A DNA stretch of 64,000 nt from Tubiluchus corallicola (GCA_030141605.1 JAQGDQ010000927.1:1-64000); one strand, 5' to 3'. Positions 22,086 through 35,430 are shown, counted from the first letter of the stretch. The notes: generated from the sequence alone by a model not told the origin. Numbers and translations are program-made.

Positions 22086-23166
22086 TATTGTGAGTGTTTT
22101 ATGTTGATGTACCTGGATTCCTATCTAGTAGAAATAACGAAATACAGTACACCATTATGCGTGTTACCGAACTACTTTATTTACAATGCGTTCTGACGCA
22201 TTAATACATAACAGTGAGAACTTCTAAAAAGGCAACAGACAGAGAGAATTTTTTTAAAAAAAATGCGTCGCTAAACGAGTTCATGAGCAGAGAAATGGAA
22301 TCAGTTGCCGTACTTTGGCTTAAAATCATAACAGAAACACGTGTTATCACCTATAACTAGTTTAAGTATATGCAGCTGATCATTCCACTAACTCATTCAA
22401 ACCGTGCACTCATAACAGCGAAGCGACACATCCCTACTACGACAAACGAGGGAAGATAGGTAAATTTTGCAATGCTAGTGCAAAAAAGAAATTATGCTGC
22501 AACATAAGATGACATGAGATGAGATGAGATGAGATAAGATGGCTACTGTACGGTTAAGAAGAGAACACCAATTCTCCATTTGCCCAAATTTTCTTGAAAG
22601 TTTCATACTAAAATTACTATTCATGTTCCATATTTAAAGTTCTAAAGACCAATACAGTCTATTTACATTATTCAGCCGCCGATGAAAAGATAAAAACCCG
22701 AAATTTTAAAAAATATTGTTATTATTATTAAAAATATTAAACTAAAAACAGCGCTTCGATGTGTGTTGTGCACAATGCATTCTACGCTTGAAACAGCTAG
22801 AAGCGCTAGATTAAACCGCGCTCCCAAGCTAAGAAAATGCCTATAAATTGTGAAGCCAAGTGGCAACTACTTTACATTTTATCCTTGAGCAGCTGTAAGC
22901 ACGTGCTGCCCTCTGTGAAGTGAAACCCTGCGCAGCTGCAGCTTTCAGGATGGTACAGATGGGAGCAGGAACACGCTGGACGCGGTGTAGTTACTGTTGA
23001 TAACGCAGTGAAAGCGTTCTTATTTTCCGTGTGTATATAGAGATCTATATTTACTTTTCGTGTTGTACTTACACATCTGTGATGTTAGATTCTATTAAGA
23101 ATGTGACCTGCGAGATTTTCGCTTTGTAAAAAAAATTGTGCTTTCAAAGGAAAACACTATTCCTCG
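22086..23166. other. presumed 5' region of the TASK gene
   Basis: No coding homology. A short (GAGAT)n run occurs near 22510. The 300 bases before the start are less AT-rich than their surroundings, as for a 5' leader, but no TATA box or other start signal could be assigned. Confidence 0.35.
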
Positions 23167-23620
<454 letters not shown>

Positions 23621-23714
23621 TAACCTGGACACACCCTCAGCTAAACCACATCAGCTTTTACGTGGTTTGTTTGCTAAGCAATAAACAGCGAATGATCATT
23701 AATTACGTGTCATG

Positions 23715-24830
23715 ACATAGTATAGGGCTTACAAAGTGTAAGTCAAACGAAACATATGTCCCAGTGTTTGATTACTAGTATGGTTAGTGTAGGGTGCATA
23801 GAGTGCAAGTCAAACGAAACCCATGTCTTAGAGCAGTGCTTGACTACTGGAATGGTTAGGCGTACGAACTGTTAGTCAAACGAAACCTATGTCTTAGGGC
23901 AGTGCTTGACACTGGAATGGTTAGGCGTACAAAGTGTAAGTCAAACGAAACCCATGTCTTAGGGCAGTGCTTGACTACTGGAATGGTTAGGCGTACGAAT
24001 TGTAAGTCAAACGAAACCCATGTCTTAGAGCAGTGCTTGACTACTGGAATGGTTAGGCGTACAAAGTGTAAGTCAAACGAAACCTATGTCTTAGGGCAGT
24101 GCTTGACTACTGGAATGGTTAGGCGTACGAACTGTTAGTCAAACGAAACCCATGTCTTAGAGCAGTGCTTGACTACTGGAATGGTTAGGCGTACGAACTG
24201 TTAGTCAAACGAAACCCATATCATAGGGCAGTGCTTGACTACTGGAATGGTTAGGCGTACGAACTGTTAGTCAAACGAAACCCATGTCTTAGGGCAGTGC
24301 TTGACTACTGGAATGGTTAGGCGTACGAACTGTTAGTCAAACGAAACCCATGTCTTAGGGCAGTGCTTGACTACTGGAATGGTTAGGCGTACGAACTGTT
24401 AGTCAAACGAAACCCATGTCTTAGGGCAGTGCTTGACTACTGGAATGGTTAGGCGTACGAACTGTTAGTCAAACGAAACCCATGTCTTAGGGCAGTGCTT
24501 GACTACTGGAATGGTTAGGCGTACGAACTGTTAGTCAAACGAAACCCATTCTGGCAGTGCTTGACTACTGGAATGGTTAGGCGTACGAACTGTTAGTCAA
24601 ACGAAACCCATGTCTTAGGGCAGTGCTTGACTACTGGAATGGTTAGGCGTACGAACTGTTAGTCAAACGAAACCCATGTCTTAGGGCAGTGCTTGACTAC
24701 TGGAATGGTTAGGCGTACGAATGTAGTCAAACGAAACCCATGTCTTAGAGCAGTGATTGACTACTGGAATGGTTAGGCGTACAAACTGTTAGTCAAACGA
24801 AACCCATGTCTTAGGGCAGTGCTTGACTAC
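23715..24830. repeat. 66-bp minisatellite, about 17 units
   Basis: Units of the type AGTCAAACGAAACCCATGTC ... GGAATGGTTAGGCGTACGAA. The period is a multiple of three, so it yields a repeating frame that is not a gene. It begins about 100 bases after the TASK exon 1 donor. Confidence 0.97.
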
Positions 24831-25064
24831 TGGCACGATTAGTACAGGTTACAATTTTCCAATTCTGTACAAAATTGTCACCATCAAATTCATCATTAAC
24901 ATCGTTGTCATCATCATTACCATCGTCAAAGTATCATCGTCTTCACTTTTTGTGTTTACTTCAAAGAGTGTTTATTTATTTGTTTTCTCTATTTATCGTA
25001 ATTAAGGTCACTATTCATGCTGAGCGTTTGCACAGCGTTTAAAACAGCTTTCTTATCCTGAGTT

Positions 25065-25132
25065 GGGTGACCTAGTGGTCTAGATTTCAGACTGAAATTA
25101 CGCAGTCTTGAGTTCGAAACTAGCAGCTGCCA
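25065..25132 (+). other. tRNA-like sequence (SINE head or pseudo-tRNA)
   Basis: TGACCTAGTGGTCTAGA resembles an A box and GAGTTCGAAACT a B box, about 40 bases apart. The acceptor stem does not pair well, so it is not called a functional tRNA. Confidence 0.45.
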
Positions 25133-25499
25133 ACGTCAGGACATGTACACTCAATGTCTTTCGCTATTTGCGTGTTGCGTAAGTGTAGCTACGCGTTCAA
25201 ATGAGTGAGTTTTCTCTCACGAGTTTTTTCTCTTTGACAGCAAACTTGCAAGTGTGAACAGCTTTGCGAGTTACTGTCGGCAAGGAATTACAAATTCTGT
25301 GACACCAACTGAACACGCTTGTGAGTTACTTTGAATTTGAACGCGCTGTAAGTTCCTAAACAGCCGTTAGTGCTAATGTTGTGTGTTAAGCAAGCGACGG
25401 TACATTGTGTTTGTCTTTGTCTTTCGTTCTACCCTGATCATAGAGTTCTGAAATTTCTGTCTGTGGATATTTGTCTTATCTTGCACTGCTTAGTAGATA

Positions 25500-25598
25500 A
25501 ATAAATAATAACAATGATAGTAATAATAATAGTAGCAGTAGTAATAATAATAGTAACAGCAATAGCAATGGCAATAGTAATAATAATAATAATAATAA

Positions 25599-25687
<89 letters not shown>

Positions 25688-25688
25688 A

Positions 25689-25762
<74 letters not shown>

Positions 25763-25796
25763 ATAATAATAATAATAATAATACTAATACTAATAC

Positions 25797-25880
<84 letters not shown>
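25500..25880. repeat. (TAG)n/(TAA)n microsatellite
   Basis: About 380 bp of trinucleotide repeats, first TAA, then TAG, then TAA. Long poly-Val/Ile and poly-Thr/Ile frames on both strands are artefacts of it. Confidence 0.98.
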
Positions 25881-25881
<1 letters not shown>

Positions 25882-26211
25882 AGTACTAGAAACTTTTCTG
25901 TTACGAAAAACGCTCTTCAATCTCTCAACCTTTATTGTTAGTGAAACACGTTTTTAAAATAAGCATACAGAACGCAACACATTTACGCCAGAGCGTAAAA
26001 AAGCACCGTTATAAATGTCATTATTGACTTAAGCTTCGATCAAATTTGACATGCATTACGGCTGAGTTAATGTTAAATTAAAAACATCATGGATTGCATG
26101 ATATATGTGGATAACATTGCAAGAAAATTTGAAGTCTTTAATAAGCTTTCCTGAGAGGATTCGAGACTTTTAAAATAAAATTTAGTTTTTTGCCATTAAT
26201 TGCATCATCAA

Positions 26212-26243
<32 letters not shown>

Positions 26244-26439
26244 TCATCACCAATTTCTTTTTTCTTTGATATTTTCTATTTTCCTTCGTGGTTTTAACGC
26301 TCCAGCTTTTCAGCTTTAGAACACTTAATCGCTTAATTTTCATAATTTCAGAATTAATTAACCTGCTAATCAACTAATCAAGTTAAACGGCTCAAGTTTA
26401 CAATTCCCCACGCGCAAGAAATTAGTTCGTGAAGTGCAT

Positions 26440-26790
26440 TACGATTAGGGTTGGGATTAAGATTAAGGTTAGGGTTAGTTTGGGGGGTGGGGTTAGGGTT
26501 AGGTTGGGTTGGATTAGGGTTAGGATTAAGATTAAGGCTAGGTTAATTTGGGGTGGGGTTAGCATTAGGTTGGGTTGGATTAGGGTTAGGATTAAGATTA
26601 AGGCTAGGGTTAGTTTGGGGTGGGGTTAGGGTTAGGTTGGGATTAAGATTAAGGCTAGGGTTAGGGTTAGGTTGGGATTAAGATTAAGGTTAGGGTTAGT
26701 TTGGGGTGGGGTTAGGGTTAGGTTGGATTGGGTTGGATTAGGGTTAGGTTAGAGTTTGGCTACGGTTAGCTAGGGTTAGGGTTAGGGGAA
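26440..26790 (+). repeat. interstitial telomere-like repeats
   Basis: Dense but irregular TTAGGG, GATTAAG and GGTTAGGTTGGG units on the plus strand. TTAGGG is the usual animal telomere repeat. The mixture suggests an old or diverged tract. Confidence 0.8.
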
Positions 26791-26857
26791 TTGTAAACTC
26801 CTTCCAGTGAAATAATTTGAAATGAATCAAAAATTATGAAATCTTCTAAGCGGAAGG

Positions 26858-26897
26858 TCCCTGGTTCGAAGCGAGGCGCAATTATATCTCTTTCACA
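26858..26897 (+). other. tRNA 3'-half-like sequence
   Basis: GGTCCCTGGTTCGAAGCG contains a perfect B-box core GGTTCGA. No 5' half was found upstream. Confidence 0.3.
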
Positions 26898-27427
26898 TTT
26901 CCGGTTTTCAATTCAGAGAAGTTTCGGTTTCAGATTTTAACAATTTACTTTATCACGATTGGCTTCATCATCACTTTTGAAATTCATTAAATCTCGTGTT
27001 TACAAACGCTTTTAGTAGTTTACTGTACATGCATGAATTCAAAAAACATTTCACCAAGTTTGACGTGAATAAACGAGTTCTTTCATGTTCCATCACAGTT
27101 TGGCTGCTGCTGACCTACATTGCATTTCATACACATGGTGACCACACATGAGATCATTAGAATGTTTATATATGACGTTCCAAAAATAACTTTTTTGTTC
27201 TTCTGAGAGGCAGAGCAACAACCTTCTGCTCTGCCAAGAATAAAACATTTTGTAAGCAAACTTTAAGAACAGCAGGTTAAGACTGTGGATGAAACGTAAG
27301 CAAAAAATCTTCAAGTAGACAGAAAAAACGTAATACGATAACGTAACTTATATAAGATGTAAGACATCGTCATAATACGACAGCCTCGGTTTTGAATTTT
27401 CGGTTTCTTGAAGCGAAAAGCAGTATT

Positions 27428-27610
27428 GCCGAGGTGGCCAAGCCAAGTGGTGACGGTGCATGCTTAGCAATCGAAGTTAGGCAGTTCTGGGGTTGGTCAT
27501 TGCATAGATTGGCGACTGCTTGATTCAGTACCCACTTTAGGGAATTTTCATTTGTTACACAGATTCTAGCTGTTGGGCCATGTAAGGTAGTTTTCATTTT
27601 CGAACGTAGT
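27428..27610 (+). other. possible SINE (GCCGAGGTGGCCAAG head)
   Basis: TTGCCGAGGTGGCCAAGCC resembles the A box of a serine/leucine-type tRNA; the following bases do not form a clean tRNA. No second copy was seen in the window, so this is weak. Confidence 0.25.
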
Positions 27611-29088
27611 TCTGCAGTATCTCATGATAGAGATATAATCTTCTTACTGGACAAGGGGTACAACCACACAACCAGAATGAAATATACTAGCATACAGGCT
27701 GTTCTGGACTTTGCATAATGAATATGTAATCGAAGATTACACAGTTAATGATATTAATGAAATGTTGTATTCACTACTGACAACATAATGTATGTACCAG
27801 TGTAAATAACACTACTTACCCTATTATATTTGCAATTATAATGCACTCATTAAGTGTGAATGAAGATAATACAAGTATATTCCGTATTACTGTGTTTTTA
27901 GTGTCCATCTAACCTGATCATAGTGCAGTCACAGTTCTTGGCCAATAAATTACTTATAATAATGTAGATTTGCTAAATTTACGGTCATTTTTCAAATCTG
28001 GATCAATTTGGTGTGTGAATTTGTAACAGGGGCGTTAAATATGTATGATAATAGTGCCTGTGTTCTCATAATTATCATTTTATAATAATTAATAATGCTG
28101 TAATAATTTATAAACCTGAATATAACATCCGGTATATAAGTGAAATTTTGTGGAAAATGTTTTTACATTTCGAATGTTATTTTCTATGGACTGATTCTGC
28201 TGTAACCGGCTCTCTGATCGTATGTTTATACCAGTCAATAAATTAATCTATCTTTCTGTCACGTAAACGTAGACACAGGCACGTAGTGTACGATTCCACC
28301 TTACTGCAAAAAATAAAGTCTATTGACTATTAATGACTTTTTAAAAATAATATTACTTTCAATAGACAACGTTGATGTATATTTTAGTTTAGTTGGCAGT
28401 AAGTTTAATTACGAATTTCTCTGACTCGTGGTGATTAGTTGTATAAGCAACCGCACATACACGCAAGGAATTATTATTATTAATATATGAGGTGCCGTAA
28501 TAGCCATTGATCAAGTTAATAATATAGAACACCTGTGGGATAGCAGGGAATGCTTTACAATGGCTGTTGTACGCAGTGAAATATACAGTAATATAAACAG
28601 TATATCAGTACGTATTTCACTAATAATTGTATATCTTCCAAACTATTCTTCCACCCAAACAGTTTAACTTCCAAATTATGCATCTGATACTAATTACACA
28701 GACTCAACTTTCATCTACACCCGCCCCTGATCTACATAAAATGATTAAGAATATAAAATTTATGTGATGTAATGCGTGTTGTGTTAATTATGTCATGTCA
28801 AATGCATATAGAGTATAAATGTCATGTGAAATTTAATGTACTTTTGTAATATGTTTTGTAAAAATGTTTTAATATCGTTTTTGTAAATATCTCCATTTAT
28901 TGTATGTAATTAGACCTTAGTTTTGCACTTTAGTATTTTTAGTATGCACTGGACGCATTTGTCTTGAACAGTGTTGGTATTTTAACATTACGCTGAGGCT
29001 TACTCAATTTTATTATATTGAGTGAACAATTTTTATGACAAATGAAAAATTAATATATACATAAAGTGCCGTGTTAAAGGATAACGGC
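27611..29088. other. TASK intron, nothing recognised
   Basis: Very AT-rich sequence with several CAATAAATTAATC-like and AATAAA strings that may be old retroelement tails. No gene or structured repeat was seen. Confidence 0.4.
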
Positions 29089-29270
29089 TCAGTGTCCACA
29101 ATAGATGTTTAGAGCAACAGAAGAAGAAGAAGAATTTACTGCAGAATAAATAAATAAATAAATATATATATATATAACTTCGAACGAGCAGTAAATTCTT
29201 CTTATATATCTTCGAACGAGCAGTAAGTTCTTCTTCTTCTGTTGCTCTAAACATCTATTGTGGACACTGA
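29089..29270. repeat. inverted repeat of LINE 3' ends around an AATA/TA tail
   Basis: A 52-bp arm (CAGTGTCCACAATAGATG ... GAATTTACTGC) at 29089-29140 is nearly perfectly inverted at 29219-29270. Between them lie (AATA)n, (TA)n and a repeated TTCGAACGAGCAGTAA. It looks like two LINE tails joined tail to tail. Confidence 0.85.
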
Positions 29271-29690
29271 GCACTCCACCGTTAAATCTACCATGTCCCC
29301 AGCTAAAAATGCTCAACTTCTGTGACGCCATTGTTAAGTTTGGTTCCAGCTGTTATAAATCTGTATTAATTCCTGATATGAAAGTTGTTTTTTCTTTACC
29401 AGGAGGTTGTTTGGCAGGTTTCTGTGCCTCGTTTAATGCTAATCTTTCTGGTGTTGTTTCTGGCAATCTCATTAAATATCCTACCTGTATTAGCCATCTG
29501 ATTCAGATTTTAGTGCTCCAGTGTTCTTCTTTGGTTCTGTTATGCAGCTGTTCGTTTGAAATTATATACAGAAATTTTATTTTTAAGATTTTTCTGGGTA
29601 AGCCTCTTTGAAATACGTTTATCTCTGTGTCCTGTGCTGCAGTGATAGCTCACATTTCACTGCTGTACATGAAGATACTAGTTACATATG
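29219..29690 (-). pseudogene. degenerate LINE reverse-transcriptase C-terminal region
   Basis: Minus-strand translation shows TSIFMYSSEM, then FQRGLPRKILKIK, ISNEQLHNRTKEEHW, IRWLIQVGYLMRLPETTPER and LAL. This follows the usual LINE pattern (LYGxExW...FxxRxLRxIL...ISNExLxxRT...RRLRWxGHVxRMP). In-frame stops interrupt it, so it is dead. Its 3' end faces an inverted 52-bp copy at 29089-29140. Confidence 0.75.
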
Positions 29691-30404
29691 CACTGAAGAG
29701 TCATAGCCTTGTTTTGAGGGATAATTTCTTACTGGTTAGAAATTAGAATTGATTTATTTTGGATTAAAAGCGTATGTTGGCCGTTGTTTCCTATATTTGA
29801 TGTAATCTTCTGCGTTAAGTAGCGATCCCATGTATTTGTAAATGTTAGAAAATAATTACAAAATTTTGCTGGCATTACGACGCATTAATGCTGATACGTA
29901 ATCGAATGAAATGCGCCAAATGGCAAATTGCGCGGAGCTCTAGTTGCCGCTGCTTAATGTCAAGCGCGAGTTTAGCAATGGCGGATGTGGGTTCGTGATA
30001 TTTACCCGTGTGACTTACGCCGTCTCATGACAGAGTGAGTATAATTATGTAAGCCGCTAGCAGGCTCCATAGGCTTTTTCCGTGGCTGAATATTACACGT
30101 GTAGTTGTACCAGCATTTATGCATGTAGTACTGTCTCTCTCTCCGCTGCAGGTTTCTACCAGCATTTCCAGTATAAATGCAATCAATAGACGCGCATGTC
30201 CTGCTATGATTTTAATTTATACACGGCAAATAAAACCATAAAGCGAGTTAGCAACGTAGAGATCACAATTATTATGCTAGGCTTCCATACTGCTTAGTTC
30301 ACCTAATATATTTCTCTTTATGACGCACGCTACAGCTGTAAATAGGGCATGATAAAATATTTGTATGCGGCGCGACATTCCAAGTTGAAAGTACTTACTA
30401 ATAA

Positions 30405-30600
30405 TTATTGTCGCCATCATCATCATCACCATTTTCGCTACCGTCACCACCACTACCTTGGCGCCATCATTTCTATGGCTGACACCAGTGTCCCACCATG
30501 CTTATCGTAGTCATTAGCATCAACACTGTCACCACCATTTTCGCTTCACATCATCATCATCATCATTGTCATCATCAGCATTGTGCTCATCGTCAGAATC
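30405..30600. repeat. CAT/CAC-rich degenerate trinucleotide tract
   Basis: CATCATCATCATCACC-type runs are interspersed with other sequence and partly duplicated. Confidence 0.75.
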
Positions 30601-30745
30601 AGCAAGTCGCAGTTTACTTCAGAACCAAATGCTACAAATTAACAGACTAAAATTGTGTTGTTGCTGCAGCTGCTGGTGATGTTGAGATGCTAAATCTTAA
30701 TTATAGTAGCTAGAGGTCTGTTTTGGGCTTACTTCTTCTAAGGCG

Positions 30746-31297
30746 TTTAAAGGAGAGGTCAAGCCTTCTAGGAGGTTGGGCTTATATCAATGTTCACGAA
30801 AAATGTTAGAAGGATTTAGTCATAAAACTGCAATAACCGCCTCGTGTAACTAGCAAAATCACTTTAAAGTCGCGATCACTTCATGTTTGGGCACTCCCAT
30901 TTTCAACGCCCTTTCTTCCTCCGATGACGTCATTCGTTTTGAAGAAAAGTAGCGCACAACAAGCATAACAAGTTTTTATAAAAACGTTACATGTTTAATT
31001 TTGTAATATTTTTGCGTGAACATTAGGTAAGCTGCAGAAGTTTGAATTAGTTTAAGCAACGCGCGCTTACGGAAAGCCACGATCGCTTGCGAAAAATCAC
31101 GAAGCCTTCCAGTTATGTCATGATTTTCAAGTGAATGGCGGCAACAACAACGCCTGAAAATTTCTATTCAGAGGTAGTTCATATTAAATTTGTGCTTTAT
31201 AGGCAGTTCTTTAGAAATTTCTTTGTTATATTTTTCTAAGTTTAAGTGATAACAGTAAAAAATCTAACATAGTGAGTGACTTGTTCTTTCCTTTAAA
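30746..31297 (+). mobile_element. MITE family D, full-length copy
   Basis: 552 bp from TTTAAAGGAGAGGTCAAG to CTTGTTCTTTCCTTTAAA; the ends are imperfect inverted repeats (about 15 of 18 match). Interior contains GATGACGTCATTCG. It recurs inverted at 52853-53396. Confidence 0.78.
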
Positions 31298-31824
31298 TCA
31301 CATACTGTAGGCCTATAGAGAACCTGCGGATTTCATATAGAATATTTGTGAACCACAGTTTCAATACTATGTGTGATTTTTGTTTATTGATGCAGAGTGA
31401 TACCTCAGATTCTTCATTCGTATCTTTCCAACATTAGCAACACTGATGAGCAAGGAACGGAGACGGCAAAATATTGTATTGTCACTTTTGAAACGGGTCT
31501 GATCAGAGTCTCAAGTATTCAGTGTCTGAGATACAGCGTTCCGCACGCCTATGAGAACATCTGTCTGTGTTTCTATACAAATTAATCACCACAGAAACAA
31601 CGTCAATGGACAACGGGGTGAAGGGGGGAGGGCAGGGGTCAAGTTACGAGAGGTAGCAATGAGAGGTGCAATGTAGTAACTAACTTCGATTTGTGCGTGT
31701 TTGTGTGTAAGTTAGGGACAATACCCAACTGCCTATGTGTGCATGGTAATTAGTGTGTATGCGTGCGTTCTAAATTCCATTATTGTGAGTATACACGTTC
31801 GAATGGTCGACAGATGTTTTGTGA

Positions 31825-33158
31825 TACATGTTGCAAATTCACGAATTGTCTTACGCATTACATACTGTGATACATGTCACAAATTCACGAATTGTCTTAC
31901 GCATTACATACTGCGATACATGTCGCAAATTCACGAATAATCTTACGCATTACATACTGTGATACATTTTGCAAATTCACGAATAATCTCACACATTACA
32001 TACTGTGATACATGTCGCAAATTCACGAATAATCTTACGCATTACATACTGTGATACATGTCACAAATTCACGAATTGTCTTACGCATTACATACTGTGA
32101 TAAATGTCGCAAATTCACGAACAATCTTACGCATTACATACTGTGATACATTTTGCAAATTCACGAATAATCTCACACATTACATACTGTGATACATGTC
32201 GCAAATTCACGAATAATCTTACGCATTACATACTGTGATACATGTCGCAAATTCACGAATTGTCTTACGCATTACATACTGTGATACATGTCACAAATTC
32301 ACGAATAATCTTACGCATTACATACTGTGATACATTTTGCAAATTCACGAATAATCTCACACATTACATACTGTGATACATGTCGCAAATTCACGAATAA
32401 TCTTACGCATTACATACTGTGATACATGTCACAAATTCACGAATTGTCTTACGCATTACATACTGTGATAAATGTTGCAAATTCACGAACAATCTTACGC
32501 ATTACATACTGTGATACATTTTGCAAATTCACGAATAATCTCACACATTACATACTGTGATACATGTCGCAAATTCACGAATAATCTTACGCATTACATA
32601 CTGTGATACATGTCACAAATTCACGAATTGTCTTACGCATTACATACTGTGATAAATGTTGCAAATTCACGAACAATCTTACGCATTACATACTGTGATA
32701 CATTTTGCAAATTCACGAATAATCTCACACATTACATACTGTGATACATGTCGCAAATTCACGAATAATCTTACGCATTACATACTGTGATACATGTCAC
32801 AAATTCACGAATTGTCTTACGCATTACATACTGTGATAAATGTTGCAAATTCACGAACAATCTTACGCATTACATACTGTGATACATTTTGCAAATTCAC
32901 GAATAATCTTAGGCATTACATACTGTGATACATGTCGCAAATTCACGAATAATCTTACGCATTACATACTGTGATACATGTCGCAAATTCACGAATAATC
33001 TTACGCATTACATACTGTGATACATGTCGCAAATTCACGAATAATCTTACGCATTACATACTGTGATACATGTTGCAAATTCACGAGTAATCTTACGCAT
33101 TACATACTGTGATAAATGTTGCAAATTCACGAACAATCTTACGCATTACATACTGTTA
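31825..33158. repeat. 46-bp satellite with a 184-bp higher-order repeat
   Basis: About 29 monomers of GCAAATTCACGAATAATCTT plus ACGCATTACATACTGTGATA. Four monomer variants recur in fixed order: the variant TACATTTTGC starts at 31963, 32147, 32331, 32515, 32699 and 32883, exactly 184 bp apart each time. Confidence 0.97.
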
Positions 33159-33524
33159 GTGCATAAAATATTATAGTGCAAATTAATGTTGATTTATCTA
33201 AACTTGCATGTGAAAGACACGACCCACTAGTTATCCTGTTTATAAACTATTAATGATCTGACTCAATATGCCTGTCTGTTTGGCTTGAGTGATGTGCAAT
33301 ATAATCATGTGAGTTCATCATTAATAATTAATAATGCAATACATACAACCATCTATATTTTATGAAAATAAATTAATTTTCTTGTGTAAAGATGTGACCC
33401 CACCTCCATTTCAGATTATATTTTTCTAATTTTCTTCATTAACAAATTTCTTAATATTTTCATAATAATTCTAATAATAATAATAATAATTATAATTATT
33501 ATTGTTATTATTATTATTACTTTT

Positions 33525-33838
33525 TCTCAAACAGAATAATTAAAATCTGGAATCAACTCCCTGAGTTTGTCGGTGGTGCCCCCTTCGTCTGTGGCCAGAG
33601 TAGCAGAGTTTTAAAAAAACGTTCAAAAGATGAAAATCTTAATAATCATTTATCTTTTGATAGGCACTTGTAAGTAAGCGTGGCTCTTTGTGCTTTTAAC
33701 CGTAATTTTTTAACTAACCGTTTTTATCTGTAAAATTTATGTCTGTGCTGTATATACGTTTCATCCTGGATATATTTTACGCTTGCTTGTAAATATTTTT
33801 AATATTTTTTAATAAAGATTACGTATTAAACTAAACTA
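33525..33838 (+). pseudogene. LINE ORF2 C-terminus and 3' tail (5'-truncated)
   Basis: From 33528 an open frame reads FSNRIIKIWNQLPEFVGGAP, then further residues with KKRSK and FDRHL before a stop at about 33680. This matches the FxxRxxxxWNxLPxxVxxA motif at the end of CR1/L2/Jockey-type LINE ORF2. A 3' UTR with AATAAAGATTA and AAACTAAACTAAG ends near 33838. Only the last ~50 codons are kept, typical of 5' truncation. Confidence 0.8.
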
Positions 33839-35010
33839 AGCTAATTACAAGACCCGGTTTGCATTCATGCCATTTGTGTGTTCAAAGCCCTTTATCAGCG
33901 TTACCAATTTACTTACAATTACAATCGTAAATTCACCTTCTTAATTGTTAGTGCATTTTTATGCCTGGTTTATCAATACGCAACCGAACTACTTATTAGC
34001 ATTGCCATGCACCCGGCGTCTTTGTTTACCTTGTTATTGATGGTTATGAGAGCAATCAAGAGAACTCGGCTATAATCGACCTCGCGGCTAATTGCCAATC
34101 GTCAAACAACAATTCTTCTGGTTCGCTTGTAAGTATCATCGTAGTAACCATCATTAGCTGTATTAGTTACAATACCGGGCGTACTAGACTAGCCAGCAAG
34201 ACTAGTATTAAACAACAAAGCGTGCGCACTACACGTAAAAAAACTTGGTCTGCAAAACCGACAAACTCTCGTGGATGACGTCATCGCTGATCGGTGGTGC
34301 AATCTTGCGCTTTCGTTCTTAATTTATTCTTTCGATTGACGGATACACGTGGATACGACATACATGCTTTTATAAAAGTTTAATGCATCATTAAGAGCTA
34401 AAGAAATCTTGCTAGTTAAATTCCATAATTATGTGTTATTGTGTTTATACAAGTTTATTAATACTTAAAATCGACAATTTTGGTAATTCAGCTGCAGATT
34501 TGTGGAATGGCACTAGGTCACAGTAAAAATTACAAGATACTGTGTGCATACTGTGTGAGGAGCATACTGTACAAAAACATTGAGCACCTCAGGCGGTTTA
34601 TGGCGGGGAAATCTCCTGAGGGAAGTCAAGTTTTAACCTTTAATGCAACATTAAATAGACTCGGCCTTTTAGGAAAATGATTCCTATCGTAGGGAGGATA
34701 CGAGCAACACAAACTATCAAGCAGGTCCGGCTCTAGCTAGCTTGACGCCCTAGGCAAACGTATTTTAGCGCCTCCTCCTCGTTGGTCAACCCTTTCCTCC
34801 TTAACCCCGCCCCCAATATTGAATTTTCCTTGTATAGTATTATGATAAGTTGTAGTGGTACCGTATTATACAGTGTGTAATGTATTATAATGCACTAATT
34901 TAGTGTAGTCAATTACCTATCTACAGCTTGTGTTGATTGAATTTGAAGTTGAATTTATGATTTTATTGCATTCTGTGTGACTCGCCAGCTTTTTTGCCGT
35001 TCGTTTCCTG
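33839..35010. other. TASK intron, mostly unrecognised
   Basis: CAGGTCCGGCTCTAGC with TTGACGCCCTAGGC at 34722-34757 looks like a DNA-transposon end, but no partner end was found. A 66-codon plus-strand frame (34480-34680) has no recognised homologue. Confidence 0.35.
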
Positions 35011-35430
35011 TTTAAGTGATAACAGTAAAATAAATCCAACATGCTGAGTGATTTGTTCTTTCCTTTAGCACACCACAAACAGTTTAAGTGATAACAGTAA
35101 AATAAACCCAACATACTGAGTGACTTGTTCTTTCCTCTAGCACACCACAAACAGTTTAAGTGATAACAGTAAAATAAACCCAACATACTGAGTGACTTGT
35201 TCTTTCCTCTAGCACACCACAAACAGTTTAAGTGATAACAGTAAAATAAACCCAACATACTGAGAGACTCATTCTTTCCTCTAGCACACCACAAACAGTT
35301 TAAGTGATAACAGTAAAATAAACCCAACATACTGAGAGACTTGTTCTTTCCTTTAGCACACCACAAACAGTTTAAGTGATAGCAGCAATAAACCCACCAT
35401 ACAGAATGACTTGTTCTTTCCTTTAAAGAA
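35011..35430. repeat. 72-bp minisatellite derived from MITE D
   Basis: About six units: TTTAAGTGATAACAGTAAAA, TAAACCCAACATACTGAG, TGACTTGTTCTTTCC and a CTAGCACACCACAAACAG linker. The first three blocks equal the right end of MITE family D (31230-31297). The 72-bp period keeps a 194-codon minus-strand frame open (34917-35501) that is not regarded as a gene. Confidence 0.93.

Noticed and set aside
23902-24138. 78-codon frame with GMVRRTKCKSNETHVLGQCL repeats
   Set aside because: Product of the 66-bp minisatellite; the frame breaks as soon as a unit has an indel or stop.
25438-25957. 147-160-codon open frames on both strands
   Set aside because: They are translations of the TAG/TAA microsatellite (poly-Val, Ile and Thr) with no other content.
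34722-34757. DNA transposon with CAGGTCCGGCTCTAGC end
   Set aside because: Only one end was found; no inverted partner or target duplication could be located.
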